A stretch of 32,890 bases of DNA from Spirochaetes bacterium RBG_13_51_14 (GCA_001829455.1 MIBH01000010.1:1-32890), one strand, 5' to 3'; shown: positions 18,680 to 28,626, counted from the first letter of the stretch. Notes: a model not told the origin generated them from the letters alone. Translations and numbers: made by a program.

Positions 18680-19132
18680 ATGAATAGCGGAAAAATTACT
18701 GTAGCGGCACTCATTGCATTTTTTCTTTCGCTGGGAGGACTTTATGCAGGCGGCACGAAAGAAGAGGCCAAAGGGCTGGTTTTAAAAGCCATCGAATACT
18801 ATAAGGCCAATGGAAAGGACAAGGCCTTTGCGGAAATCAACAATCCAAAGGGCATGTTTGTAAAAGACGACCTTTATGTCTTTGTGTATGACATCAACGG
18901 GACCTGCGTGGCCCACGGTTTTAACGCAAAAATGATCGGTAAGAATCTTATTGATGCAAAAGATCCTGATGGAAAATTTTTCGTTAGGGAGCGTGTAAAG
19001 ATAGCCAAAACTGCGGGAAGCGGCTGGCAGGATTACAAGTTTACCAATCCATCCACCTATAAAATGGAAAATAAAACAGCCTATATTCAAAAGGTCGACA
19101 ACTATATTTTCGGCTGCGGCGTGTATAAATAG
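18680..19132 (+). CDS. stand-alone periplasmic Cache-domain protein
   Basis: Signal peptide; FVKDDLYVFVYDINGTCVAHGFNAKMIGKNLIDAKDPDGKFFVRE...WQDYKFTNPSTYKMENKTAYIQKVDNYIFGCGVYK. Confidence 0.85.
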   Translation: MNSGKITVAALIAFFLSLGGLYAGGTKEEAKGLVLKAIEYYKANGKDKAFAEINNPKGMFVKDDLYVFVYDINGTCVAHGFNAKMIGKNLIDAKDPDGKFFVRERVKIAKTAGSGWQDYKFTNPSTYKMENKTAYIQKVDNYIFGCGVYK

Positions 19133-19270
19133 GCATAACACCATAGTGGTGAGGCTCTCCTCGCCGTTCCCTCGCCACGAATGCACAATGCACATCCCCG
19201 TGCCTTTAGCTTGTAGTTTCCACCTGATCACCTGGGTCTCGTGGCTGACCGGAGGCGATCGGTCGAGCCA

Positions 19271-19585
19271 TCAATTTACGGCGATGCCTATAGTTATGGA
19301 GAGAAGAGGTGAGAATATCATTGCGACGATCAATACCGCTCGAATGTGGGTGTTGCCTAACCGGCGCCAATACACCCGCGGCATCATCCAGACAAAGATC
19401 CAAACTGTTACTCCTACGCCAGCATAGAGGAAGTATGGATAGATGTCTAATGGACCGAGGAAAACACTGATGAAAATCACCCCGGGCCAGGCACATATGA
19501 ATATGAGCCAACAAAACAGGAACGAAACCCATTTAAGTCCTTTAACACCAATCCTTCCGAGCCTTCCCTGACTTGTACTTATCAT
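19271..19585 (-). CDS. small multi-pass membrane protein
   Basis: From ATG at 19585: MISTSQGRLGRIGVKGLKWVSFLFCWLIFICAWPGVIFISVFLGPLDIYPYFLYAGVGVTVWIFVWMM...; about three TM segments. Confidence 0.55.
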   Translation of the reverse strand: MISTSQGRLGRIGVKGLKWVSFLFCWLIFICAWPGVIFISVFLGPLDIYPYFLYAGVGVTVWIFVWMMPRVYWRRLGNTHIRAVLIVAMIFSPLLSITIGIAVN

Positions 19586-19869
19586 TGCATATCCTTTAAT
19601 TTTCAGGTTGTTTTGATTGCCTCGCAATCGTGATATCGTGTAGCAATAAACAGGGGTTGGCTGTATCCTGTTCTCAATCGCCCGGAGTAAATGAATGGGA
19701 AAAGGAGACGGCCCGTTCAATTTCCTTGGCGCTGGAGCGACCATAAATCTAAGTTTGGCCGGGCGTCTTCTGTATCCGTACGAACAAATCAGCATGAATA
19801 AAACGATGCTGAATAGTTGAACGAAACAACGAATTATCATCACGGTGATCCTGAACAGTCTGTCGAAAT

Positions 19870-20703
19870 TTAAGGCGCGGAGTCGCACCAGTCGTAAATG
19901 CCGGTGTTGTACTGGCCGAACCAGGTATGGCCCCCGCCGATGACCTCGCATTTCATCTTTATTTTAATGCCTGCGGCGACGAATGTGCAATCGGGAAGAA
20001 TTTGTGTGAAGGGTATCGGCGATGTCAGTGCAGTATAGTATTCATTCATTCGTCCGATTGGGACCATGAAATCATCGGTTCCGTGAATAAAAGCGGCTGA
20101 GGGATGGTTGCCTCTCATGGTAAAACTCGAGGACACGTACGGCGAATAGTTAGGATTGCAGGTCGCGACAAGTACCACGCGGTTGAATATCCATGGCACG
20201 GTCTGGCATAGGCGACTCACCATTGCGCCGCCGGAAGATATGCCCACTCCGAATATCCTCCTCATGTTGACCAGGTAGCCGGAGCGGGGGAGCCACGCAA
20301 CTATGTCCAGAATGAAGGGGATGTCCTTGCTGTCCACCGCCGTGTCCCAACGCTTCATAACGTCGTTCACGCTGCCGGACGCCTTGTCCGAGACGCCCGA
20401 TTCGGGCGCGATCACGAGGTACCTGCGTCCGAGCCCGATGACCGTCATGGCGTTCGGCAGCCCCATCACCTCTATCCAGTCAGACGCGTATCCGTCCCCG
20501 CCATGGAAAAATATGATGACCGGGTAGCCGCCGGCTGGAGGCGGGAGGAGCGGTTCGGCATAGTAAAATATTCTGCCGTTCACGGTAACCGCGCGCAGGA
20601 GGCCGGTATCGGACTTCTGCGCCGGTATGGCCTCATCCAGCGAGTTCATGCAACCGGCTGTCGCCGTCAGCACGGCAAGGATCAATGCAGCGCTTATTTT
20701 CAT
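19870..20703 (-). CDS. PHB-depolymerase/feruloyl-esterase-family lipoprotein
   Basis: Lipobox LTATAGC; GISSGGA (GxSxG), HGTDDFMVPI, GGGHTWFG. Start trimmed to MKISAALILAV. Confidence 0.85.
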   Translation of the reverse strand: MKISAALILAVLTATAGCMNSLDEAIPAQKSDTGLLRAVTVNGRIFYYAEPLLPPPAGGYPVIIFFHGGDGYASDWIEVMGLPNAMTVIGLGRRYLVIAPESGVSDKASGSVNDVMKRWDTAVDSKDIPFILDIVAWLPRSGYLVNMRRIFGVGISSGGAMVSRLCQTVPWIFNRVVLVATCNPNYSPYVSSSFTMRGNHPSAAFIHGTDDFMVPIGRMNEYYTALTSPIPFTQILPDCTFVAAGIKIKMKCEVIGGGHTWFGQYNTGIYDWCDSAP

Positions 20704-20755
20704 TGCGATACCCCGTACATTGGGAGTCTGCGCCTGCCCGGTATGCTGTATGGGC

Positions 20756-21406
20756 TCATAACACCCGATAACTGGCGCCGATAAAAAAATACAGCGTCCT
20801 GAAGCGTTCAAAAAAATCCTCAGGCGGCAGGAGGATCGACAGGTTTGAATGCTTGTTCATGTTTGTCAGACCGTAATTGTGCCTGAATTCCGCACACAGG
20901 GTCACCCGCTCGTGCACCGGGATTGAAGCACCCAGCACCAGGACGTAATTCAATTCGAAATCTTTCATTTTCTGCGAAACAAAATTATCATATCCCCGGA
21001 TAAACCCGGAAATATCCAGATTGTCCTGCTTCTTGTCTCCGACCTTGAACGCCGCTCCCACGCCCGTGCCCAGGTAGAGGTATTTGATCGGATACAACTT
21101 AAAGACAAGGGGGATTTCGATAAAGTAGAATTGGAAACTGGATTCATCGCCCCGAAGCTGGGTAAAGCCCCGCTCGTCAAACAGGAGGCCGAGCTCCACA
21201 CGGAAGATATCCTTCACGATGAGCTCCCCTGATACGAGGAAGTTCAAGAAGGTGTAATGCTCCCCGGTCCGCTCCATGAACGGGTCCTGGCCGAGGGTGC
21301 AGATCCCCGCTCCATACCTGAGCCCAAGGTCGATCCCGATGTTCGCAGAAAGGACCGGAACATGCAGGGCGATAATTATCGGCAATATCAGGGCAATACG
21401 CTTCAT
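20756..21406 (-). CDS. outer-membrane beta-barrel protein
   Basis: Signal peptide; alternating hydrophobic strands; terminal FFIGASYRVL. Confidence 0.7.
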   Translation of the reverse strand: MKRIALILPIIIALHVPVLSANIGIDLGLRYGAGICTLGQDPFMERTGEHYTFLNFLVSGELIVKDIFRVELGLLFDERGFTQLRGDESSFQFYFIEIPLVFKLYPIKYLYLGTGVGAAFKVGDKKQDNLDISGFIRGYDNFVSQKMKDFELNYVLVLGASIPVHERVTLCAEFRHNYGLTNMNKHSNLSILLPPEDFFERFRTLYFFIGASYRVL

Positions 21407-21417
21407 AGGGCTGCAAC

Positions 21418-22074
21418 CTAAAAATGGAATGCTACTCCTGCGTCAGGCACGATATGATAAAAGACACGGTCCCGGTCAAAGCCGAATACCGCGCGTACCC
21501 GGATCCCAGCCGAAACAAGGCCGCTGAACCGGTACGAGAGCTCGATTCCCGGCGCGCACGCAACGTGATTGTAGGAACCGGACGACGAACTGTTGCGTAC
21601 CTGGGTGAAGGTCATGCCAGCGCCAAAGGAGGGGAGTATCGAAATCCCCCGCAACAGCGGGAAAACGCCCATCACTGAAACCATGACCGGCTCTGCATAG
21701 AGCCGGGGCCGTTTTCCCGCCGTTTCCTCCCGCGCACGGTAGCCGTAAAAGCCCGCTTCCACTTCAAAGGCAAGGTAGCGCGACCATTCCGGCGGCGCGG
21801 AAGCCCGGAATGCCAGGGAAAGGTATGGCAGCCACACCTTCGTCCGTTCGTTCATGTCTGACAGCGGGACCGAAGCGCCGCAGCGCGCAAGCAACGAGAA
21901 GCGCCCGGAATCATCTTCCGCGCGCGACTCGACCGCAAGGAACGCAAGAAACGCGATTATAATGGCATGAATAGGAACACGAAAGAAAACGTGGATCGTT
22001 GGCGGATGTCTTTTTGGAAACAGCATGACAGGGATCACATGGTTAACAATATCAGCAGAAATGCCCGGGGTCAA
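21418..22074 (-). CDS. outer-membrane beta-barrel-like protein
   Basis: Signal-like segment ending AVESRA, strand-like repeats, C-terminal VAFHF. True start uncertain. Confidence 0.6.
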   Translation of the reverse strand: MTPGISADIVNHVIPVMLFPKRHPPTIHVFFRVPIHAIIIAFLAFLAVESRAEDDSGRFSLLARCGASVPLSDMNERTKVWLPYLSLAFRASAPPEWSRYLAFEVEAGFYGYRAREETAGKRPRLYAEPVMVSVMGVFPLLRGISILPSFGAGMTFTQVRNSSSSGSYNHVACAPGIELSYRFSGLVSAGIRVRAVFGFDRDRVFYHIVPDAGVAFHF

Positions 22075-22274
22075 GCTCTTTTATAGATCCGGCAGGCCGT
22101 TTTCAATCTTCCGGGTTATTGAGGTTCTGTCTGCCCTGCATGGTCCGGAAATTTAAAGGAATGGATGTTTCTCTCAGGTGATGTTCAACATCTCCAAAAT
22201 TTACCGCTACGCTCGAGCCAGCCAGTCTGAACTCGAGCGTCTGAGCGTGACCGGACGAAAAATCAGACTCTGAA

Positions 22275-22700
22275 TCAATGCCTGTCCACAACGCTGCATT
22301 TGAGAACGATATGGCCCCATCCCCCGCATTTCACGCCAACGTCAAAGCAACCCGTGGCTTTAAAGCGCATTTCGTTGGGATCAACACCTGCATAGATGAG
22401 CTCGTTCACAGCAAAAATAAGGCCGCTGAGAGAGCTCAACGCAAAAATGCAAACTCGTTTGGGATTCAACTTTGTCAGAAAATTGCCGGCGCCATCAAAG
22501 TAGAGTTTATCGCCTACTTTGTGCTGGCTGTTGCAGCCCTTTGATTCGATAACCTCGAAGATAATCGTTTTGTTCATCATCTCGGGAGCCTTTGACAATA
22601 CATCCGCGTTCTCCGGTCTCTCCTTGAAGAGCTTCATCTCCTCGTCGGAGTAGCCGAGATGGCCTTTTATCATCTTCCATGCTTCATCTGATACCTTCAT
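22275..22700 (-). CDS. small Cys-containing protein, tentatively TIGR04076-like
   Basis: IIFEVIESKGCNSQHKVGDKLYFDGAGNF...CFDVGVKCGGWGHIVLKCSVV; AGGTTTCT upstream. Confidence 0.55.
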   Translation of the reverse strand: MKVSDEAWKMIKGHLGYSDEEMKLFKERPENADVLSKAPEMMNKTIIFEVIESKGCNSQHKVGDKLYFDGAGNFLTKLNPKRVCIFALSSLSGLIFAVNELIYAGVDPNEMRFKATGCFDVGVKCGGWGHIVLKCSVVDRH

Positions 22701-22729
22701 AGAAACCTCCCCGATAGTATTAATATTAT

Positions 22730-22747
22730 TAGTTTGACATCAAACAA
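22730..22747. promoter_or_regulatory. candidate MarR operator, site 1
   Basis: TAGTTTGACATCAAACAA, 15/18 identical to site 2. Confidence 0.65.
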
Positions 22748-22806
22748 TTATCTACCGCTCAACTCTTATATTCATCAAACCGGCGCAAGACCGCTCTTGA
22801 TTGTGG

Positions 22807-23229
22807 CTACATATTTTTACCGAGCCTTATTAGGTATTTATAGAGCATCTCCCGTTCCTCACCGGTAAATCCCCGGTATGCCCACGACTTGAGTTTAGAT
22901 GATATTGCTTTATAGTGTGGCTTCAATGCTTTGCCGGTTGCGGTTAAACTGATGAAAGTTATTCGGTTATCATCAATATCTTTACTTTTTTTTACATATC
23001 CTTTGGCAATCAGCTTATCAACAAGTACGGTAACCGTTGACTTGTCTTTGCCTACGATCTCCGCTATTTCCTTCATCTTAAGTTGGCCCCGCATGAGAAG
23101 TGATCCAATTATTTCGCCATGAGACGGCGCAATGCCCGTGATGCCGTGACTTTTCAGTTCCTCAGTCAAAAATTTATTCACCCGGTAGTGGATCCTGCCA
23201 ATTTGAAAGAGTATATGATTTTTGTTCAT
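22807..23229 (-). CDS. MarR-family transcriptional regulator
   Basis: Winged-helix region LLMRGQLKMKEIAEIVGKDKSTVTVLVDKLIAKGYVKKSKDIDDNRITFISLTATG. Confidence 0.93.
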   Translation of the reverse strand: MNKNHILFQIGRIHYRVNKFLTEELKSHGITGIAPSHGEIIGSLLMRGQLKMKEIAEIVGKDKSTVTVLVDKLIAKGYVKKSKDIDDNRITFISLTATGKALKPHYKAISSKLKSWAYRGFTGEEREMLYKYLIRLGKNM

Positions 23230-23235
23230 ATGACC

Positions 23236-23264
23236 ATGATAGTTTTATATCAAACTAATGTCAA
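23236..23264 (-). promoter_or_regulatory. marR promoter with overlapping operator (site 2, 23240-23257)
   Basis: Minus strand TTGACA-N17-TATCAT; spacer filled by TAGTTTGATATAAAACTA. Confidence 0.65.
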
Positions 23265-23491
23265 TATTATTTCGTATTTGGATTTAATTTTTTTCTACCG
23301 TTTCGAGCTATTCAAGATACGTTATTCAATCACACATCGCCCTAAACGGGCAAAATTCGCCTTTTTATAAGTTTATCTATGAAAAAAAATCGCCTAAGTC
23401 GAGTAATAATAAACGACTATCTGATGGCGGTTCTTCTCATGAATTCAATCCAACGGTACGATAAGCGTGTATTGATAATTGAAGACTAAAA

Positions 23492-25014
23492 TCACGCCCG
23501 TTTGTCTTCCATGAGCTGTTCAAGTTTCCGGTAATCAACCGAGCGCTTAAACAGAGGCTCCCTGTTGTCTTTATAGACGGCGAGGTTTTCTTCAAAGGTT
23601 GGATTTTTATTATTAATGTATATTATGCCGAGGGGGAATTTTTCACTCTCAACGGCCTTTTTAAAAGCTTCTTCCCGGTCGTGCGGATCATATGAAGCGT
23701 CAAGATAATAGCTATGATCACGATACCATTTGAATGTGTTTAATCTGTTGAAGGATACGCATTGCTGGAAAACATCTATAAGCGCATATCCCTTATGAGT
23801 TATCGCACTCTTAATAATCTCCTTCGTTTTTTCAATATCGCCGGCAAACGCCCGGGCGACAAAGGAAGCGTTGAGCGCAACCGCGACGGCGATCGGGTTA
23901 AACGGCTCAAGATTGACCCCGGCTACCTGAACAGGTGTTGTAAATCCCCTCCGGCTGGTCGGTGAGGCCTGACCTTTGGTGAGGCCATATACCATATTAT
24001 CATGCACGATAGTGGTGATGTCCGCATTGCGCCGTATGGCATTGATAAAATGATTTCCGCCCTCTCCGTATGTGCATCCGTCGCCGCTCTCTACAATAAC
24101 GGTCAATTCCGGGTTGGACGCCTTTATGGCGATAGCGGCGGGAAGCGATCTACCGTGCAGTCCGTCAAAAAAGCTCGTATTTATGTAGTGGGGGGTCTTA
24201 GCCGCCTGCCCGATTCCGGAAACCATCACCAGCTTATCCCTGCTGAGCAGATTTCATCCTCCGCCTGCTCCACAATGATGCCGAATTTTTCCGCATGCTT
24301 CGCAAAAAATACCAGCACTTCGGTTGACGGCGACATGGGATATGAAGAAACGAAATTACACCCGCCGGCGATGCCTCCCATTCCGATCGCATCAGCGCCG
24401 TTTAAGAGCAGCTCGCCTTTAGCCTGGTCCGACATTGAAAGCTTGAGATCAATTCTGCGCGCCGGAAAGAGATCGTTCCCCATCGAGAAGCCCTTCTCGG
24501 CTGCGGTGATGTTTTTCGACAGTATATCATCCGTGGCCTTCGTGAAGAAACTTTTGAGCTTATCCCGCACAAAGGCCATATCCAGATGGAACGCGGATGC
24601 AATAATTCCGACAATGATTATATTGGTAAATATGGGGCCGCCCACAAGTTTGGCCGTATCCCGAAGGGGGATTTCAATAAGCGTATGATTTCCGTCACGG
24701 AACCGGCTGTCTATATGCGCGGGATCGCCGATAATGACCGTTTTATGCGAGATTCTGTCATAATGCCGTTCCATGGCCCCTTCATGAAGGGAAACAAAAA
24801 CATCAATCCGCTCACAAAAAGAATTAACCCGCTCCGACGAAACCCGGATCTCGGTTGAGTTGTTTCCACCCCTGATGCGTGACATGAATTCGCTGTAGGA
24901 AAATACGTGAAGCCCGGATAATTTAAACAGCCTCAGCAGCAGCCTTTCTACGGTCTGGATGCCCTGGCCGGCTTCACCGGATAAAACGATCGATATGTCT
25001 TTTTGATTAAACAA
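23492..25014 (-). pseudogene. 2-oxoacid:ferredoxin oxidoreductase alpha(gamma)-beta locus with apparent internal deletion
   Basis: ORF 25014-24226 has gamma domain plus the start of alpha (SSYPMSPSTEV...VEQAEDEI), then stops. ORF 24229-23492 starts mid-beta ([34 protein letters not shown]). Most of alpha and the N-terminus of beta are missing, and the junction is out of frame. Confidence 0.75.
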
Positions 25015-25200
25015 GGTAATTTACATCAATAAAGAGTCAGTCCTGTCCTTTCATGTCATCGCAGGCTCATCGGCATCATATTTCCGTGATATTTCCGGAT
25101 GAGTCAAGAAAAAAGCAAGTAGTGCGGTCATTGAATTGGAGAATTTTAAGAACTTGCATTTCCAGATATGGTGCGAGCAATAATTTTCATCATAAAAAAT

Positions 25201-25226
25201 GTCCGTGTTTATAAACCCGGTCGACA
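25201..25226. repeat. GTCCGTGTTTATAAACCCGGTCGACA, dispersed repeat copy
   Basis: 23/26 match to 10568-10593. Confidence 0.75.
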
Positions 25227-25414
25227 AATACTTCTTCGTATGCTATTGTTTCTTCCAGACTATTTGCAGTAAGAGCTATTTTCACAATTTTAAAAAATAT
25301 AAATTCAATAATCTCGCAGATTCCTTTACTAGGGCCGCCTCTTTTTCATAACACATGAGGTCATTATTTAATTGATCGTTGATTGATGTTATATAATCTT
25401 TATATCATTCGCTG

Positions 25415-25432
25415 CCGTCCGGACGGAATTAT
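25415..25432. repeat. CCGTCCGGACGGAATTAT, copy 2
   Basis: Identical to 10654-10671. Confidence 0.85.
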
Positions 25433-25629
25433 GTCTGGGACGCTGCTAATTATTCATAGAGATAATTAAATATCGTTATGTCTCATGTGACGGTACCACA
25501 GAGGACACTAATCTAATAAGGATGAATGCAAAGGGAGATGAGGTTTTCGTCGCTCTGGGTTTAAATGGTCATCATAAAAAATGTTAGGTTAAGTAATATT
25601 AAATTAAATAACAGATGGGAGGATTTTTT

Positions 25630-26982
25630 ATGGAAAAAGTAAAACAAACATTACTATTCGCCATGACAATCGCTTTTGCAATAGTTATGGTTTTCGTATC
25701 CAGTGGATGTGACGATACCGACCCAAATCCAATGGGTTACCGGCCTATTGTTTTCGTTCACGGCATGGCGGGTTCGGCAGATCAATTCGAGCTGCAGGCT
25801 ATGAGATTTGCAAGCAACGGGTATCCTGCAAGCTTCATAAGCGGATTTGAGTACGATACAACCATGACGAGTATTGAAGCCTGGTTTTATGTGGAGAATC
25901 TCAATAAGCACATCAATGACGTTTTTGATGAGACCGGAGCCGATCAGGTTGATCTTCTGGGCCATTCAATGGGAACCATGGTGAGTCAGGACTATTTAAG
26001 CTTTGATACATATGCCGCGAAAGTCGCCCACTATGTGAATATTGACGGACAGGAAAGTGATTCTCTTCCTGGCGGCGTGCCTACTCTGGCTTTATGGGCC
26101 GAATTTAGCGTTGGGGGCGCAGGCGCGGACCGCGAGATAGTCGGGGCGAGGAATGTTCTTCTTCCCGCTACGACTCATGTCCAGGCTGCATCCTGCACAG
26201 CGTCTTTTGTCGAGATGTTCAAATTTTTCAATAATGACAAAGAGCCTGATACGGTGGAGATTGTTACCAGTACGGATAAGAATATTGAGCTCAGCGGGAA
26301 GTTAATTTATTTTATGACCAACAACACGCCGAATGACTTCACATTAAAAATTTATGAAGTGGACCCTGATACGGGATTACGGGTCAGTGAAAAGCCGAAA
26401 TATACAAAAAAAATAGATAATGTTGATGGAACCTTCAAGATGACCAAGGCTCGACCCGGCAAGAGCTATGAATTCTTTGTATCACGGGATGACTATAGTT
26501 ATCGTCTGTATTATGAGCCATTTGTCAGAAGCGACTGCTTGATACGGCTGAAAATAGTCCCTGAAGATGGGATAATCGATATGATGATTCCAAAAAGTGA
26601 GAACAAATCAGGTATGGTTATTGTAAGAAACATGGAATTCAGGGGCCAGGGTGTCTCTTTGAACGACTACGATAGTCTTACCGTCAATGGCACGGAACTG
26701 CTCACTGAAGAGATGTCACCCAGTGTCGGCGGAACAATCGGGCTCTTCGTCCTGGACTACAATGATGACGGGGTAAGCGATCTTTCTCAAAATATAGAAG
26801 ATTTTTCATGGATACCATTCGTCAGTGCAGTCGACTTGTACATTCCCGGGGTTGATCCGCCCGACGGCACGATCTCTATTAAAGTTACTGAACGGGGCAC
26901 CAACGGTTTGGAGCGTGTGATAAATATACCCAACTGGACTTCGAAAATAAGCAGATCGCTGCTTCAGTTTAATAATCTTTGA
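25630..26982 (+). CDS. lipase-like alpha/beta-hydrolase lipoprotein with C-terminal accessory domains
   Basis: Lipobox VSSGC, PIVFVHGMAGSADQF, LLGHSMGTMVS. Confidence 0.88.
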   Translation: MEKVKQTLLFAMTIAFAIVMVFVSSGCDDTDPNPMGYRPIVFVHGMAGSADQFELQAMRFASNGYPASFISGFEYDTTMTSIEAWFYVENLNKHINDVFDETGADQVDLLGHSMGTMVSQDYLSFDTYAAKVAHYVNIDGQESDSLPGGVPTLALWAEFSVGGAGADREIVGARNVLLPATTHVQAASCTASFVEMFKFFNNDKEPDTVEIVTSTDKNIELSGKLIYFMTNNTPNDFTLKIYEVDPDTGLRVSEKPKYTKKIDNVDGTFKMTKARPGKSYEFFVSRDDYSYRLYYEPFVRSDCLIRLKIVPEDGIIDMMIPKSENKSGMVIVRNMEFRGQGVSLNDYDSLTVNGTELLTEEMSPSVGGTIGLFVLDYNDDGVSDLSQNIEDFSWIPFVSAVDLYIPGVDPPDGTISIKVTERGTNGLERVINIPNWTSKISRSLLQFNNL

Positions 26983-27004
26983 TATTGTCCGGTAAAAAAT
27001 GAAT

Positions 27005-27042
27005 TTGAGGAGGCGTCTTTATGGTAACAGACGCCTCCTCAA
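27005..27042. terminator. perfect 14-bp stem hairpin, likely terminator
   Basis: TTGAGGAGGCGTCT-TTATGGTAAC-AGACGCCTCCTCAA downstream of the lipase; only a short T-run follows on the + strand. Confidence 0.7.
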
Positions 27043-27337
27043 TTTATAAGGCCTATTGAAAGATGGGGAGTATCTTCAGAAATAGTTTCCCTCTATTTTA
27101 ACAATTTTTAACCACGTTAATATTTTCTCTTCAAATAAAATTATTTTAATATCTAAAAGCATGCTGACCGCATATTTATTGCATATATGCGTGAACATGC
27201 TCCCCGGTCCCTCATGAGCCAGTGCCTATCATGGAATTTGGAACCATGAACAGAAAGTTTCTATAAAAAACACACAAAATAAAACATAATAAAAATATCT
27301 TGACAGCATCAAACATAACAAAAAGCTGAAGTGAGTC

Positions 27338-28609
27338 ATGGAAAAAACCGTTACATTCAGACTTATCTACCCGCGCTGGGACAAGCTTCCGGAGCAGACC
27401 ACATTCAACCTGCCGCCCCACGGCCCGGCGGTGATGGCCGCGACCCTCCCTGATTACGTTGACGTGGAGTTCATCGACGAGAATCTGCAAGCCTTCAGCT
27501 ATGACGATCCGGTAGATTTCGTGGGAATCTCCATGATGCTGACGACGCAGGTGAAGCGCGGGTGGACCATTGCCGACGAATACCGGAGGCGGGGCGTCAA
27601 GACCATGTTCGGCGGCATATCCGCCATGCTCCATGCGGAAGAGACGGCGGACCACGCAGACTCGGTTTTCCTGGGCGAGGCTGAGGGGCGCATGGAAGAG
27701 GTATTTAATGATTTCAGGAACAACAACCTCAAAAAGGTGTATAATTATCTCGCCGCTCCCCCGCCCATCGAGATCGTGGGGCCGGCCCGCCGGAGCATCT
27801 ACAACCGGGACCTGTATTACTATCGCGGTGTCCAGATGCTGGACCTGGTGCACGCCTCGCGGGGCTGCCGGTTCAATTGCTATCCCTGCGCCGTGGCGTA
27901 CCTGGGCGGAAGGAAATTCCGGCCCCGGCCCATCGATAAGGCCATTGAGGAGATGGCCCTGGCCGACAACAACCGGTTGTTCGTGGTGGATAATTCCCTC
28001 GCGCAGGATACCCGGTGGGAGATGGATCTATTCCGCGAAATGATACCCCTGAAGAAGAACTGGTGCAGCCACACCATCGAAGACAAGCCGGAGGTGCTTG
28101 ACCTTGCCCGGCAGGCCGGCGCCTGGTATGTGTACCAGGCGGTGTTCGACACGTCGGATTTCATAAAGGAGCGCATCAGGCGCTATCATGACCACGACAT
28201 CGCCGTGGAGGGCACCATCCTGCTCGGCATGGACAACCACGACGAGGATTACATTAAACGGCTCGTCGATTTTCTCCTCGAGATCGACCTTGACCTGGCC
28301 GAGTTTACGGTGCTCACGCCCTTTCCCCACACAAAAGCCTACGACGACATGCGCAAGCAGAAGCGGATCCTCTCACACGACTGGAACGATTACAACGCCG
28401 GCAAAGTGGTGTTCCGGCCGAAACTCATGAGCCCCGAGCTTCTTCAAGAACTTTACTACTTTGCATGGGAGCGGTTTTACCAGGACGAGCCCCAGCAGTA
28501 TAAAATGTTCAAGCTCCTCAAAAAGGTGATCGAGCGGGAGATGGCCTCGGGCACCTACAAGCCGCGGCGGCGGGACCTGATGAGGCGGGCATTTGCTGAT
28601 ACGCTGTAA
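27338..28609 (+). CDS. B12-binding-domain radical SAM protein (BchE/HpnJ-like)
   Basis: B12-domain-like N-terminus VDFVGISMMLTTQVKRGWTIADEYRRRGVKTMFGGISAMLHAEE; RGCRFNCYPCAV (CxxxCxxC). Confidence 0.88.
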   Translation: MEKTVTFRLIYPRWDKLPEQTTFNLPPHGPAVMAATLPDYVDVEFIDENLQAFSYDDPVDFVGISMMLTTQVKRGWTIADEYRRRGVKTMFGGISAMLHAEETADHADSVFLGEAEGRMEEVFNDFRNNNLKKVYNYLAAPPPIEIVGPARRSIYNRDLYYYRGVQMLDLVHASRGCRFNCYPCAVAYLGGRKFRPRPIDKAIEEMALADNNRLFVVDNSLAQDTRWEMDLFREMIPLKKNWCSHTIEDKPEVLDLARQAGAWYVYQAVFDTSDFIKERIRRYHDHDIAVEGTILLGMDNHDEDYIKRLVDFLLEIDLDLAEFTVLTPFPHTKAYDDMRKQKRILSHDWNDYNAGKVVFRPKLMSPELLQELYYFAWERFYQDEPQQYKMFKLLKKVIEREMASGTYKPRRRDLMRRAFADTL

Positions 28610-28626
28610 ATTCCTTGGAATCATTT

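Noticed and set aside
19139-19151. CACCA-TAG-TGGTG hairpin after the Cache gene
   Set aside because: Only a 5-bp stem and no T-tract; too weak to call a terminator.
25187-25584. 16-nt repeat TCATCATAAAAAATGT at 25187 and 25569
   Set aside because: AT-rich and short; could be chance, and no regulatory context could be shown.
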